Below are positions 50,993 through 59,426 of a stretch of DNA of 64,000 nucleotides, one piece after another. Both the position numbers and the translations under genes were made by a program. Every line of letters begins with the position of its first letter. Position 1 is the stretch's first letter. This stretch comes from BOG-994 sp049514215 (GTDB lineage: Bacteria; Pseudomonadota; Gammaproteobacteria; Burkholderiales; Burkholderiaceae_D), in contig JBEKVI010000002.1 in the NCBI GenBank assembly GCA_049514215.1, positions 164,826 to 228,825 on the forward strand, given 5' to 3'. Below the pieces are notes generated by a model, which worked only from the letters and a program-made list of their open reading frames with translations, made no database searches and had not been told where the DNA came from.

Positions 50993-52090
50993 ATGACTAT
51001 TGAATCACAGGGGAATTTCGGCGCGCTCGCCACCATTAAGACGTCCCTCGAGTCCACACTAGAAGAGGTCAGGGGAACCAATGAAGCGGTTTCACTAGTC
51101 CAGTTTAACCTCGACGGACTACGTCATATAAACGGGATTGTCGGATTCGATGTTGGCGATGAGTTACTGGGCAATTTCATGGCCATCTTGCGGCACCGAA
51201 TTCCTGAACCCCGACTGCGGGGTCGAGTCGGTGCCGACCAATTCGTCTGTCTCCTGCGATGTACGGGACGGGACCAGGCAATTTAGCTCGCAGAGAGTGT
51301 GCAGCGTGAATTAGCGGACCTGTACCGAGGCAGTTCGTTTCAAGAGGCAATTGCCAACGACCGGACCCTCACCAAGCCCAGAAGCGTATTCACAGCTCGA
51401 GCAGGTGTACTTCCGCTGTCGGAGGCGCTCGACGTCTCGGCTGAGGAGACGCTGCATCTGTTGGGCTATCTGGCCCATTGTGCGCCTGCTGCCGCGATTT
51501 GCGCGGAAACTTCGAGCGGCTGGACGTTCGCGAGATTGGAGCAAAACGAGCAGTTGAATGGGCTTACCTCGAGCCTGCGTACCAAAGCTGAACAGGCAAA
51601 ACAGAATGGGCAGCCGCTTTCGTTCCTACTAATCCAAAACCGCGGGGCCTATACCTCTTACTTCAAGAAGACCGGCACCAATATCAATTATTCGAACTTC
51701 CTCCGGCGCGTGTTCAACGATGCAGCCCGTGCGCAGGACGTGCTTTTCCGTCCCTCTAGTCATTGGCAGAACAGTAATTTTTGTGTGGTTTTGCCAGCTG
51801 CCGACTTACCCGTTGCCATGCAACAGGCGACGCGGTTAGTCGAGGTCGCAAACGAGACTCTCAAGAGGGAATGCCCTGAGGCGGCGAAAGAGGATTTGAA
51901 TCTATCCGTGGCCGTTTCGACAACGCCCGAGGGACGCGACTGGGACCTCGATGGGCTGCTGAGGGTGCCGGAGAAATCTACGTCACAACTACGGCACAGT
52001 GCCAAAAAAACAGGGGTCACACTCTCGTGTAACCCCTTGATTATATGGCGCGCCCGGCAGGATTCGAACCCACGACCCCTTGGTTCGTAG
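50993..52090 (+). pseudogene. Tandem degenerate GGDEF protein split by an in-frame TAG
   Basis: One continuous reading frame of 366 codons interrupted only by TAG at 51284-51286. The first part (97 residues) is GGDEF-like: FNLDGLRHINGIVGFDVGDELL, with the signature loop changed to GADQF. After the stop, about 130 residues of unknown type are followed by a second GGDEF-like domain (FLLIQNRGAYTSYFK, SNFCVVLPAAD). Neither is expected to make c-di-GMP. The end of the frame runs into the tRNA gene, so the true C-terminus is uncertain. It could be a pseudogene, two separate proteins (a GTG at 51299 exists), or a readthrough product. Confidence 0.65.
52013..52036 (-). terminator. tRNA-Arg terminator at the island end
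   Basis: On the minus strand, a 10-bp stem with one G-U pair (GGGGTTACAC / GTGTGACCCC), 4-base loop, then seven T's. It begins 9 bases after the tRNA CCA. Confidence 0.8.
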
Positions 52091-52092
52091 CC
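52046..52092 (-). repeat. Proximal attachment site inside tRNA-Arg
   Basis: The 47 bp shared with 48921-48967, one mismatch. Crossover within this block leaves the tRNA intact. Confidence 0.85.
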
Positions 52093-52122
52093 AAGTACTC
52101 TATCCAACTGAGCTACGGGCGC
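52046..52122 (-). tRNA. tRNA-Arg (anticodon ACG)
   Basis: A 77-nt cloverleaf on the minus strand: acceptor GCGCCCG / CGGGCGC, D arm GCTCAGTTGGATAGAG, anticodon stem CTTGG / CCAAG with loop CTACGAA (anticodon ACG, read as ICG after deamination), T arm with GGTTCGAATC, discriminator G and encoded CCA. A TAAAAT -10 lies 8 bases upstream (52131-52136). The 3' end is the island attachment site. Confidence 0.95.
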
Positions 52123-52328
52123 ATGCTCTGATTTTACCACACGCGACGTCGAACAGAGGGGCGTCCGATTCGCAGGATTTCCACGGTGCGAGACTCGGGG
52201 CTGCCGATGGTATATTCAAGCTCGGGTGAGCAAGGCCTTCGATATCGTCCTCAAGCAACGGCTCTTTGTACCGATGCGAAGTGGCCGGCCACATTTCGGC
52301 TTTTTCGAATTGATCCTCCTTTAGTCAC

Positions 52329-52742
52329 ATGAAAGCCGAGATTCGCGTCTACTCCCAACAGGCGGAGTTCTACACGTCCGAAGGCTGCTTCATCCGTGAA
52401 CTCTCCAATATTCCAAGCGACCCGGAACTCTCGATTGCGCAGGCGCGTGTCGCAAAGGGCGTCACGACCGAGTGGCATTCGCTCGCCGGAACCGTCGAGC
52501 GCTATGTCATCTTGGCCGGACAAGGGCGAGTCGAGGTCGGCGATTTGGTCCCTCGGGAGGTCGGACCGGGCGATGTGGTTATCATTCCTCCATCCGTGCG
52601 CCAGAGGATTACCTGTACGGGGATGGGCGATCTCTTATTTTTGGCACTGTGTACACCGAGATTCCGGCCGGAAAACTACGAACGCCTGAAAAACGATCCT
52701 TCGAGTTCGGTCACTCTTTCCGATAAACGCAGCCATGAGTAG
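52329..52742 (+). CDS. Cupin-domain protein
   Basis: A 137-residue cytoplasmic cupin. Motif 1 region TTEWHSLAGTVERYVILAGQGRVEVG and motif 2 region PGDVVIIPPSVRQRITC are clear, although motif 1 has a single His and motif 2 lacks the usual His, so metal binding may be reduced or absent. First gene right of tRNA-Arg. ATG at 52329; no strong ribosome binding site. Confidence 0.85.
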   Translation: MKAEIRVYSQQAEFYTSEGCFIRELSNIPSDPELSIAQARVAKGVTTEWHSLAGTVERYVILAGQGRVEVGDLVPREVGPGDVVIIPPSVRQRITCTGMGDLLFLALCTPRFRPENYERLKNDPSSSVTLSDKRSHE

Positions 52743-52799
52743 CCCCATGAGAAGTCCCAGGGGTAGCCTCGCATCCTGAAAGGTTGGATTCAAGCATCT

Positions 52800-54491
52800 A
52801 TGTCACGACGCATCAACATGAACCCCAGAAGTCTTCTCTTCGCGTTCGCGCTCGTATCCGGAATCTGCCTTTCGATCGCTATGGGATATCCCAGTCCGTC
52901 ACAAGGTGCCGCGCCAGACGGCGAGAGCGCGAATGTGACGGCATCAAGCCCTACACCGGGCCACGCCATGACAACGCTGGCGATGACCTGCTTTGGCGGA
53001 ACCGGCAGCAAGTCGGGGCCGGATGCCAGCCCCGCGTGGCCCCCTCCGCCGTGCACGCCGCCGGTCGCGTGCTCGAGCCCTCTGAAGGGCTCGCATGCCA
53101 CCTATAACGTCGGACCGGGGCAAACCTATGCGGACATGACAACGGTTCCGTGGCTCTCGCTCACCGCGGGAGACGTCGTCAACATTTACTACCGTGCGAC
53201 ACCGTATGCCACCAAGGTCGGGCTGCGCGCGCAGGGAACCGCGGAAAACCCGGTCATCATCAATGGGGTCACCGATGATTCCTGCCATCGGCCGATCGTC
53301 ACGGGCGCCGACGCAGCGACCGCCACAGATGCAGTCAGTCAGGGATTTTTCGCGAGCACGGGGGGTGCGGCGATCGAGGGTTTTGGAGTCATCATCCTCT
53401 TCAAATCGCCTCGAGATCCGTTCGGCTGGAGGCCCACCTTTCTCGCGATCCAGAATCTTCAGATCGAAGGGGCGATCGGCACCAATACTTATACTTCGAG
53501 TTCCGGACAGAAAAAGAACTACCCCAAGGGGGCATCGGGAATCTACGCCGTCTCTGCTACGAACTTCACGATCCAGAATTGCGAGATCAAAGGCAACGGT
53601 GAGGGCGTGTTCGTCAATACCAAGAATGATTCACCACAGGAGGCGAGCTACTATGTGACTCTGCGTGGAAACTCGATCCATGACAACGGTGTGGTCGGAA
53701 GCTACTACGAACACAATGTCTACGTGCAAGGCGTTCGTTCGCTCTACGAAGGCAACTTCATTGGCCAACTGATTCCTGGTGCCGAAGGGGGCTCGCTCAA
53801 GGATCGCAGCAGTGGAACCGTGATCCGATACAACTATATCGTTGCCGCGGCACGGGCCATCGATCTCGTCGATTCGGAGGGAGGGAGCGGTTCTGTCCTT
53901 TCGGACCCGCTTTACAACTACGCCTGGGTCTATGGGAATCTGATCGTCAACGGGCCGCGAGGCTCCGGGGATCTGATCCACTGGGGAGGGGACAGTACGA
54001 TCTACAAGAACTATCATCAGGGGCCCCTTTTCGTGTATTTCAATACGATCGTCAACACGATCGACGATGCTTCGATCTTCGATATGGCCATGTCGACATC
54101 GATCATCGATGCTCATTCGAACATCATCACCGGCACCTCGAACCTATCGCTCTGTATCAACAATGGGGCCGAGGACAATCAGATGGGGGTCGTCTTCCTG
54201 CGCGATGCGAACTGGATCCAAAGCGGATTCAAGGCCTCTGCGTGTACGCTGAACAAGGCCGGAACCCTCGTCTCCGGCTCGCCGCAACTAACATCTAACT
54301 ATCATCTTCCCCCGGGTTCGCGGGCCGCGGGCTTTGGGGTTCCCTTCCCAGTGCCGCCCTTTGCCCCCACTGCCTCGCTCGAAAATCTCTTGCCCACGTA
54401 TCAGCCCACCACCGCAATCGACGGACACCCCAGTTACGTTCCAAGACCCGCCACGGCGGATATCGGCGCATTCGAGAATCCGCGATCCTAG
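52800..54491 (+). CDS. Exported right-handed parallel beta-helix protein
   Basis: A 563-residue secreted protein. Signal peptide near 9-30, a Pro/Cys-rich spacer (60-95), then repeating beta-helix coils from about 150 (FTIQNCEIKGNGEGVFV, GNSIHDNGV, VIRYNYIVAAARAIDLVDSEGG, YNTIVN-like turns). Such proteins are polysaccharide lyases, hydrolases or surface adhesins; I see no decisive catalytic set. ATG at 52800, second ATG at 52818 also possible. Confidence 0.85.
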   Translation: MSRRINMNPRSLLFAFALVSGICLSIAMGYPSPSQGAAPDGESANVTASSPTPGHAMTTLAMTCFGGTGSKSGPDASPAWPPPPCTPPVACSSPLKGSHATYNVGPGQTYADMTTVPWLSLTAGDVVNIYYRATPYATKVGLRAQGTAENPVIINGVTDDSCHRPIVTGADAATATDAVSQGFFASTGGAAIEGFGVIILFKSPRDPFGWRPTFLAIQNLQIEGAIGTNTYTSSSGQKKNYPKGASGIYAVSATNFTIQNCEIKGNGEGVFVNTKNDSPQEASYYVTLRGNSIHDNGVVGSYYEHNVYVQGVRSLYEGNFIGQLIPGAEGGSLKDRSSGTVIRYNYIVAAARAIDLVDSEGGSGSVLSDPLYNYAWVYGNLIVNGPRGSGDLIHWGGDSTIYKNYHQGPLFVYFNTIVNTIDDASIFDMAMSTSIIDAHSNIITGTSNLSLCINNGAEDNQMGVVFLRDANWIQSGFKASACTLNKAGTLVSGSPQLTSNYHLPPGSRAAGFGVPFPVPPFAPTASLENLLPTYQPTTAIDGHPSYVPRPATADIGAFENPRS

Positions 54492-55200
54492 CGGGCCGCG
54501 GAGCTGCGCCTTCTGTCTGACCCGTAGCGTGCATTGGGCGTAAAGCCTAGCCTTCGCAGGACTGAAGCATCGTGATTGAGCGATCGCTCGATGCATTCTT
54601 GCGCCCGTGTGAAACCTAATCCGCACTTTCTATGCGTGCCGGCGCTCCAAGAGCTTAGAAAAAATTAGAGAAAAGCCGGAGCGGGCGATAGGTGATGAGC
54701 GGATTGGCCGATGTTGAGGTCAAGAGTACCGTGATCTCTCCTCATTCAATCAGCTTCGCAGCAACTCTCTCTTTTGTCGTCGACGTTTGGTTCTGAAGCA
54801 TTTCTTCAGAGGATCGCACCAATCGCGGCCCGGCCATCACGGCGCGTTCGATGAATCAGCTTCACGACTCATTGCGCGGACAAAAAGACGAGACGTAGTG
54901 ATCGACGGATTCCTGATCATGATTCTTGGAAATCCGGACGCATCCCGAATCGGAGCGCGCCTGACTTGCGAGCGATCGCCGGGACAGGCCACACGGAAAG
55001 GGACCAACGACAAGAGAACGGAGAAGGTCGATAGCGGGACGCTTTTATTCTGGCCAATCGTCTTTTTGCCAGTCCCCACAGCGCTCGAGGTTTCGACCCT
55101 ACTTCACGTTCTTGGTGACACGAACACCCGACGTAGCACGGAGTAGTTTTTCCCCGAACACATCTCGGATTCGACAACGAACCTACTGGAGGGTATGACG
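54492..55200. other. Intergenic region, 709 bp
   Basis: No supported gene; a 119-codon plus-strand frame (54787-55146) has no ribosome binding site or family features. There is a small perfect hairpin at 54792-54810 (TCTGAAG / CTTCAGA). The promoter of the di-heme protein gene must lie near the right end. Confidence 0.45.
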
Positions 55201-56598
55201 ATGCGACGAGAACTGGTGATAGGAATGGCAATCAGCGCCGCAAGCGCGTGTTTCTTGGGTGCGGCCGTGGGTGCGCCCACGGTCAGTGCGACCGATCCCG
55301 GCGTGCGTGCCGGAACCCCGGGAGCGGGATCGCCCATGACTGGAATGGCCCCCGTGGCGACACCTTACTTTACGGATGGCCAAAACCGCTTCCTTGAGGT
55401 CGAGGTGGTGCAGGGGGGGGCCAATAATGGTCTGGGGCCGCGCTTTAATTCCAATCAATGTGCTTCCTGCCATATTCAGCCGAGTCTCGGCGGCTCGAGC
55501 CCGGCGATCAATCCACTTTTGACGGTGGCCGCGCTAAACGGAGCGACGAACTCAATCCCCTGGTTCATCACCCAAAGAGGCCCCATTCGCGAGGCGCGGT
55601 TCAAGCTCAATCCCGACGGCACCCCCGATGGAGGCGTACACAATCTCTTCACGATTACGGGTCGTCGCGATGCACCCACCTGCAATATTGCGCAGCCTAA
55701 TTTTCTTCCTGCTGGCAATCCGGTCACAGGCCAAGGCGGGAATCCGAACATCGTCTTTAGAATTCCCACGCCGGTGTTTGGCGCCGGTCTCATCGAAGCG
55801 ATTCCTGACTCGGTGATCCTAGCCAATGTGAGCGCGAATGCGTCCGAGAAAGCGAGGCTAGGCATCCACGGACACCCCAACGCGATCATTAGTGGCACGG
55901 CAAACCACAGTGCTAACGATGGAACGATCACGCGCTTTGGATGGAAAGCGCAGAACAAGTCATTGCTGATGTTCGCCGGCGAAGCCTACAACGTGGAGAT
56001 GGGGATCACCAACCAGATGTTTCCGCAGGAGCGTGATGAGACTCCGAGCTGCCTGTATGAACCGGACCCTGAAGATACCCTGAACTTTGGCGGCACTCCG
56101 AGCTATGAGGTACTCTCGGACATCGAGGCCTTCGCCGACTTCATGCGCATGCTCGCGCCCCCAACGCCGGCCCCGGACACCCCCGCCACCATCGCCGGCC
56201 GCGCGGCGTTTAGCGCCATCGGATGCAGCAACTGTCACACTCCCGCGCTGACCACGGGAGCGACGACGGCAAGCAGCTATCCCCGGGTTCAGCTGAACGC
56301 CGCATTAAGCAATCAAACAGTCAATCTCTTCTCGGATCTGCTCTTGCATCAGATGGGTCAGGGTCTTGCGGACGGAATCGCGCAAGGAAACGCGGCGGGA
56401 GATGAGTTTCGTACGGCTCCGCTGTGGGGTGTCGGCCAGCGCGTCTTCTTCATGCATGACGGGCGCACGAGCAGCCTAGTGGAGGCGATCGAAGCGCATC
56501 AGAGTCCGGGTTCGGAGGCGAACCAAGTCGTCGAGCAATTCAACCACGCAAGTCCGCAGCAGCAGCAGGATCTCGTCACTTTCCTGCGCGCTCTTTAG
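55201..56598 (+). CDS. Di-heme oxidoreductase-like protein (DUF1111)
   Basis: A 465-residue exported c-type cytochrome of the DUF1111/thiol-oxidoreductase family. Signal peptide near 5-25; heme motifs CASCH (87-91) and CSNCH (342-346), and the C-terminal MHDGRTSSLVEAIEAH segment typical of di-heme peroxidase relatives. Role unknown; relatives accompany imelysin/iron uptake or polymer oxidation. ATG at 55201 with GGAGG 8 bases upstream preferred to 55195 (spacing 2). Confidence 0.9.
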   Translation: MRRELVIGMAISAASACFLGAAVGAPTVSATDPGVRAGTPGAGSPMTGMAPVATPYFTDGQNRFLEVEVVQGGANNGLGPRFNSNQCASCHIQPSLGGSSPAINPLLTVAALNGATNSIPWFITQRGPIREARFKLNPDGTPDGGVHNLFTITGRRDAPTCNIAQPNFLPAGNPVTGQGGNPNIVFRIPTPVFGAGLIEAIPDSVILANVSANASEKARLGIHGHPNAIISGTANHSANDGTITRFGWKAQNKSLLMFAGEAYNVEMGITNQMFPQERDETPSCLYEPDPEDTLNFGGTPSYEVLSDIEAFADFMRMLAPPTPAPDTPATIAGRAAFSAIGCSNCHTPALTTGATTASSYPRVQLNAALSNQTVNLFSDLLLHQMGQGLADGIAQGNAAGDEFRTAPLWGVGQRVFFMHDGRTSSLVEAIEAHQSPGSEANQVVEQFNHASPQQQQDLVTFLRAL

Positions 56599-56686
56599 CG
56601 GTCTGGGGGTGGCGGCGAGGCACAAGCCCCGTCGCCACCTGATCTGGATGCGCCGGTCAGCCGGGCGAGCGAATTGCGGGGGGCCA

Positions 56687-57076
56687 CTATTGCGGATGCA
56701 AAGCGACTCCAACCACCCGTGAGACGCGGCCCGCCATGGGAAGATAGGTGATTCCAATGCGTGATTTGGTGATGTAGGCCGCCGCAAGGAGGCTTCCAAA
56801 GGCGCTAAAGACCGAAGGATCCGTGACCGGGTAGGCCTCCACGCTAAAGGCGATCGAAGTTCCGTCGTCCGCCTTCAAAACCAGGACCATATCCGAGGAG
56901 TTGGGGCCGTTGCCGAAGACCGACAGAGAAGAAACAGTGCCTGTGACCGTTTGTTGCTGAACGGTTTGGGCCGGCTGCGTGTCCTTGTTTGAGGAGGGTT
57001 TGGATTTAGACGGCGTCTGGCCCAGCGCAAGCGACGCGCCCAGAAAAAGAGCCATGGCCAATGTGAGACGCTTCAC
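56687..57076 (-). CDS. Small exported hypothetical protein
   Basis: A 129-residue protein with a clean signal peptide (VKRLTLAMALFLGASLALGQ), a Ser/Lys/Gln linker, and a beta-rich domain (VTGTVSSLSVFG, MVLVLKADDGTSIAFSVE, AAAYITKSRIGITYLP). Family not recognised. Start is GTG at 57076 with AAGGTGA upstream, which removes the implausible long upstream frame. Periplasmic. Confidence 0.65.
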   Translation of the reverse strand: MKRLTLAMALFLGASLALGQTPSKSKPSSNKDTQPAQTVQQQTVTGTVSSLSVFGNGPNSSDMVLVLKADDGTSIAFSVEAYPVTDPSVFSAFGSLLAAAYITKSRIGITYLPMAGRVSRVVGVALHPQ

Positions 57077-57401
57077 CTTGTCACCTTGAAACGAAGACAG
57101 CAAAAATGAGAGCCCGCCCATTCTAGCCAAATGCGGACAAGGTCGGTAAGCATAATGCGGGCCGAACCGGGTTTGGCTTGATTGCGCCTTCGCGTGTATA
57201 CGCGAAGTTTCGCGTCGCACCACAAACCCGCTCGCATGCATGGTACCCCGGTGTCGCACAGGGCTTTGGCACGCGTTCAACGACGAGACCCTAGGCTCTG
57301 ATGGCTCCTTGGCGATGGTAAGATCCGGGCCACGGTAGCCATCGCTACCGGGCTGAAAGGCCCATGCTCTGGGCGGTCCTCGTCGGTCATCGAACGCACC
57401 C
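57077..57401. other. Divergent regulatory region with overlapping palindromes
   Basis: 325 bp between a small exported-protein gene (-) and the CAP-domain gene (+). Contains a TAGAAT on the minus strand (57119-57124), the palindrome cluster at 57188-57214, and a 7-bp hairpin CGGTAGC / GCTACCG at 57333-57350. Confidence 0.55.
57188..57214. promoter_or_regulatory. Two overlapping palindromes
   Basis: CTTCGCGT-GTAT-ACGCGAAG (57188-57207) and CGCGAA-GT-TTCGCG (57201-57214) share their middle arm. Candidate tandem operator or alternative hairpins. Confidence 0.5.
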
Positions 57402-58346
57402 ATGAAGCGCATCTGCCGGATTCTGCAAGCCAACTTCGTCGTGTCGGCAATGTGCTTGCTGCCGCTTGAACTGAGCGCCCAGGCCGTCCAGACGCCGCGC
57501 GCTGCCCAGCTTTGCGTCGATCTCATCAATCAAAAGCGCGCCAGTATTGGCGTTTCTCCTCTTTCCCGCTGGACGGAAGGCGAGTCGCGTGCCGTCCAGG
57601 AAGCGCTAGAAGACGGACGTGAAAACACGCCCCACGGCGCATATCGACGGCGGCTTGCCAGCGGGGTCCGGGAGACTTCCGCGCAAAACGAGTGCAGTAA
57701 TGATCGATCACAGACAGACGAGATGATTCTGAGTTGTATCGCTTCGATGTGGGCTGAAGGTCCTGAGCGACACGACGGCCTCACGCACGGTCACTACGTC
57801 AATATCGCCAATCCCGCCTACACGAAAGTCGCATGCGGATTTGCCCTTGCACCCAACGGCGAGCTCTGGTCCGTACAAGATTTCGTCGCCGAGGGCTCAG
57901 GGGCGATCTTGCCGCGTTCGGCCGGCGATGCCGCGCTCTCGAGTGAGCCTATGAGTCCCATCGAGTTCGACCGCGTCTGCGTTGAACGCACGAACCGCTT
58001 TCGAACGGTCTTAAGACTTCCCGCTTACCAACCCTGGGGCGGAGGGGCGTCTTGCGCGGCCAGTCTTGCGAGCGCCTATGCGGCCGGGAGTCAACCCAAC
58101 AGCGACCAGATGGGTTGCCTCGGAAGCCAATCCTGGGGGCTGAGCCTGTGCAGAAGCGACGGAGGGTCGCTGCGGGAGCAACTCGAAGGTTGTGTCGGAC
58201 GTGCCACAGGGGAGGGTCCCGGCTCGGCGTCCGACCCGAAGCACGCAGACTACGCCTATCTCGCCAGTACCTCGTATACGCACACGGCGTGCGGATATGT
58301 TCAAGCACCCAATGGCGTAACGACGATGGTCCAGATCTTCAAGTAG
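57402..58346 (+). CDS. Exported protein with two CAP (SCP/PR-1) domains
   Basis: A 314-residue secreted protein with a signal peptide (cleavage near LSAQA) and what looks like a tandem CAP-superfamily duplication. Domain 1: HGAYRRRLASG, then DGLTHGHYVNIANPAYTKVACGFA and WSVQDF. Domain 2: similar end HADYAYLASTSYTHTACGYVQAPNGVTTMVQ. Several Cys in each half fit disulfides. CAP domains bind sterols, metals or act as proteases in different lineages; role here unknown. Confidence 0.78.
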   Translation: MKRICRILQANFVVSAMCLLPLELSAQAVQTPRAAQLCVDLINQKRASIGVSPLSRWTEGESRAVQEALEDGRENTPHGAYRRRLASGVRETSAQNECSNDRSQTDEMILSCIASMWAEGPERHDGLTHGHYVNIANPAYTKVACGFALAPNGELWSVQDFVAEGSGAILPRSAGDAALSSEPMSPIEFDRVCVERTNRFRTVLRLPAYQPWGGGASCAASLASAYAAGSQPNSDQMGCLGSQSWGLSLCRSDGGSLREQLEGCVGRATGEGPGSASDPKHADYAYLASTSYTHTACGYVQAPNGVTTMVQIFK

Positions 58347-58376
58347 ACCCCGAATGCGACCTCCAGGCCGAGGACT

Positions 58377-58991
58377 TCATCCGGGTTCATCGACGATGAA
58401 GGGAATTGTCTTGCCCGCCTTGAGTTCTTCGATCTCTTGGCTTAGCACATGAACGTTCTCGCGCAGATGCTCGGTCAATTGCTCAAGCTTCGCTATGTGA
58501 TCCTCGCTCAGTTCAGGCAGCGAGTCAAAGGGCTCGAATATGTCCCGATGCGAATTCAGGTGCCCTCGAATCTGCATGACACGCATTATGAAATTCTCCG
58601 AGGGAATTCCGTAGAGGGGAATGTCCATGAACGAGGTGCGGGCCGATTCGGCCGCAGCCCAGTTGTTTTTTTCGACCGCCTGATCTGCCTCCACACGCCG
58701 ACCCGATGAACCGCGTGATTCGAGCACCTGCGTCCAGGTCATTTCCATGAACGCCACAAGTTCAAGGATTGCCCTGAGGCGGTAGACGCGATCTTCGAGA
58801 ACGAGCCGCGCAGCGCGTACGCTTTGGCGATAGCTGATCCAGACCGCCGCCAAGATGGCCCCGACCGACCCGATGGCCTGCACCCACGCCGCCCAAACGC
58901 TCGAGGCCGGCAGCCGTCCCATTTCCCAGAGCATCATGAGAACAATTACCGCAAGGGCGGACGCCGCAAGAACACCTTTGAGCCCTTTCAA
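58377..58991 (-). CDS. Inner-membrane hypothetical protein
   Basis: A 204-residue protein with two N-terminal membrane segments (near 5-22 and 33-53) and a cytoplasmic helical domain (about 60-200) containing coiled-coil text (LEQLTEHLRENVHVLSQEIEEL). Not recognised. The TTG at 58991 keeps the first membrane segment whole; no ATG does. Convergent with the CAP gene. Confidence 0.6.
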   Translation of the reverse strand: MKGLKGVLAASALAVIVLMMLWEMGRLPASSVWAAWVQAIGSVGAILAAVWISYRQSVRAARLVLEDRVYRLRAILELVAFMEMTWTQVLESRGSSGRRVEADQAVEKNNWAAAESARTSFMDIPLYGIPSENFIMRVMQIRGHLNSHRDIFEPFDSLPELSEDHIAKLEQLTEHLRENVHVLSQEIEELKAGKTIPFIVDEPG

Positions 58992-59243
58992 TTCGATTCT
59001 TTCGCAGTCTTATGCGGGATCCTTCCTTACAGCAAGATGCATTCCCCCTCGCTCGTTCATGCGCGAGACAAGCTCGGCGATAGGGACCTCCGGATGACGG
59101 AATCCAACGCAAATTCAGATCGAAGGGTCCTACCCGAAAACACCAGCCCGAAACGCGAAGCCCAGGGTGACACCGATCGCGATTAAGTGATGATAGGATC
59201 ATCGACAAGTCGAACCCGCAGTCACAGATCGAAGGGGGAGTCT

Positions 59244-59426
59244 ATGGGTGAGGACGAAGCCGAAGCATCTGCGGGAAGCTCGGATGCGCAGAAAGCTGGA
59301 CCGAGTATGCAAAATGACACCGTTCGACCCCATAGCATGGGACCTGGGCGCTGGCCTAGGACCTCGTTTCCGCGCGGGCCTTCTCGCGGTGCAAGCCGGA
59401 GTGCGAATCGCGAGGTAGCGTCATGA
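59244..59426 (+). CDS. Small ORF coupled to the feruloyl-CoA synthase gene
   Basis: A 60-residue frame with a strong GGGGAG 4 bases before its ATG, ending in TGA that overlaps the next gene's ATG (ATGA). Composition: acidic Ala/Ser start, then Arg/Pro/Ser-rich end; no domain. It may be a leader peptide giving translational coupling rather than a functional protein, since the downstream start has no good ribosome binding site. Confidence 0.42.
   Translation: MGEDEAEASAGSSDAQKAGPSMQNDTVRPHSMGPGRWPRTSFPRGPSRGASRSANREVAS

Larger units (their letters stand above)
48921..52045. mobile_element. Small integrative island in tRNA-Arg(ACG)
   Basis: About 3.1 kb bounded by the tRNA gene and its 47-bp partial copy. 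Cargo: hipB, hipA and a broken tandem GGDEF-like frame. No integrase, transposase or relaxase is present, so it is either non-autonomous, mobilised in trans, or a deleted remnant. The island carries its own terminator for the tRNA at the junction. Confidence 0.75.
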
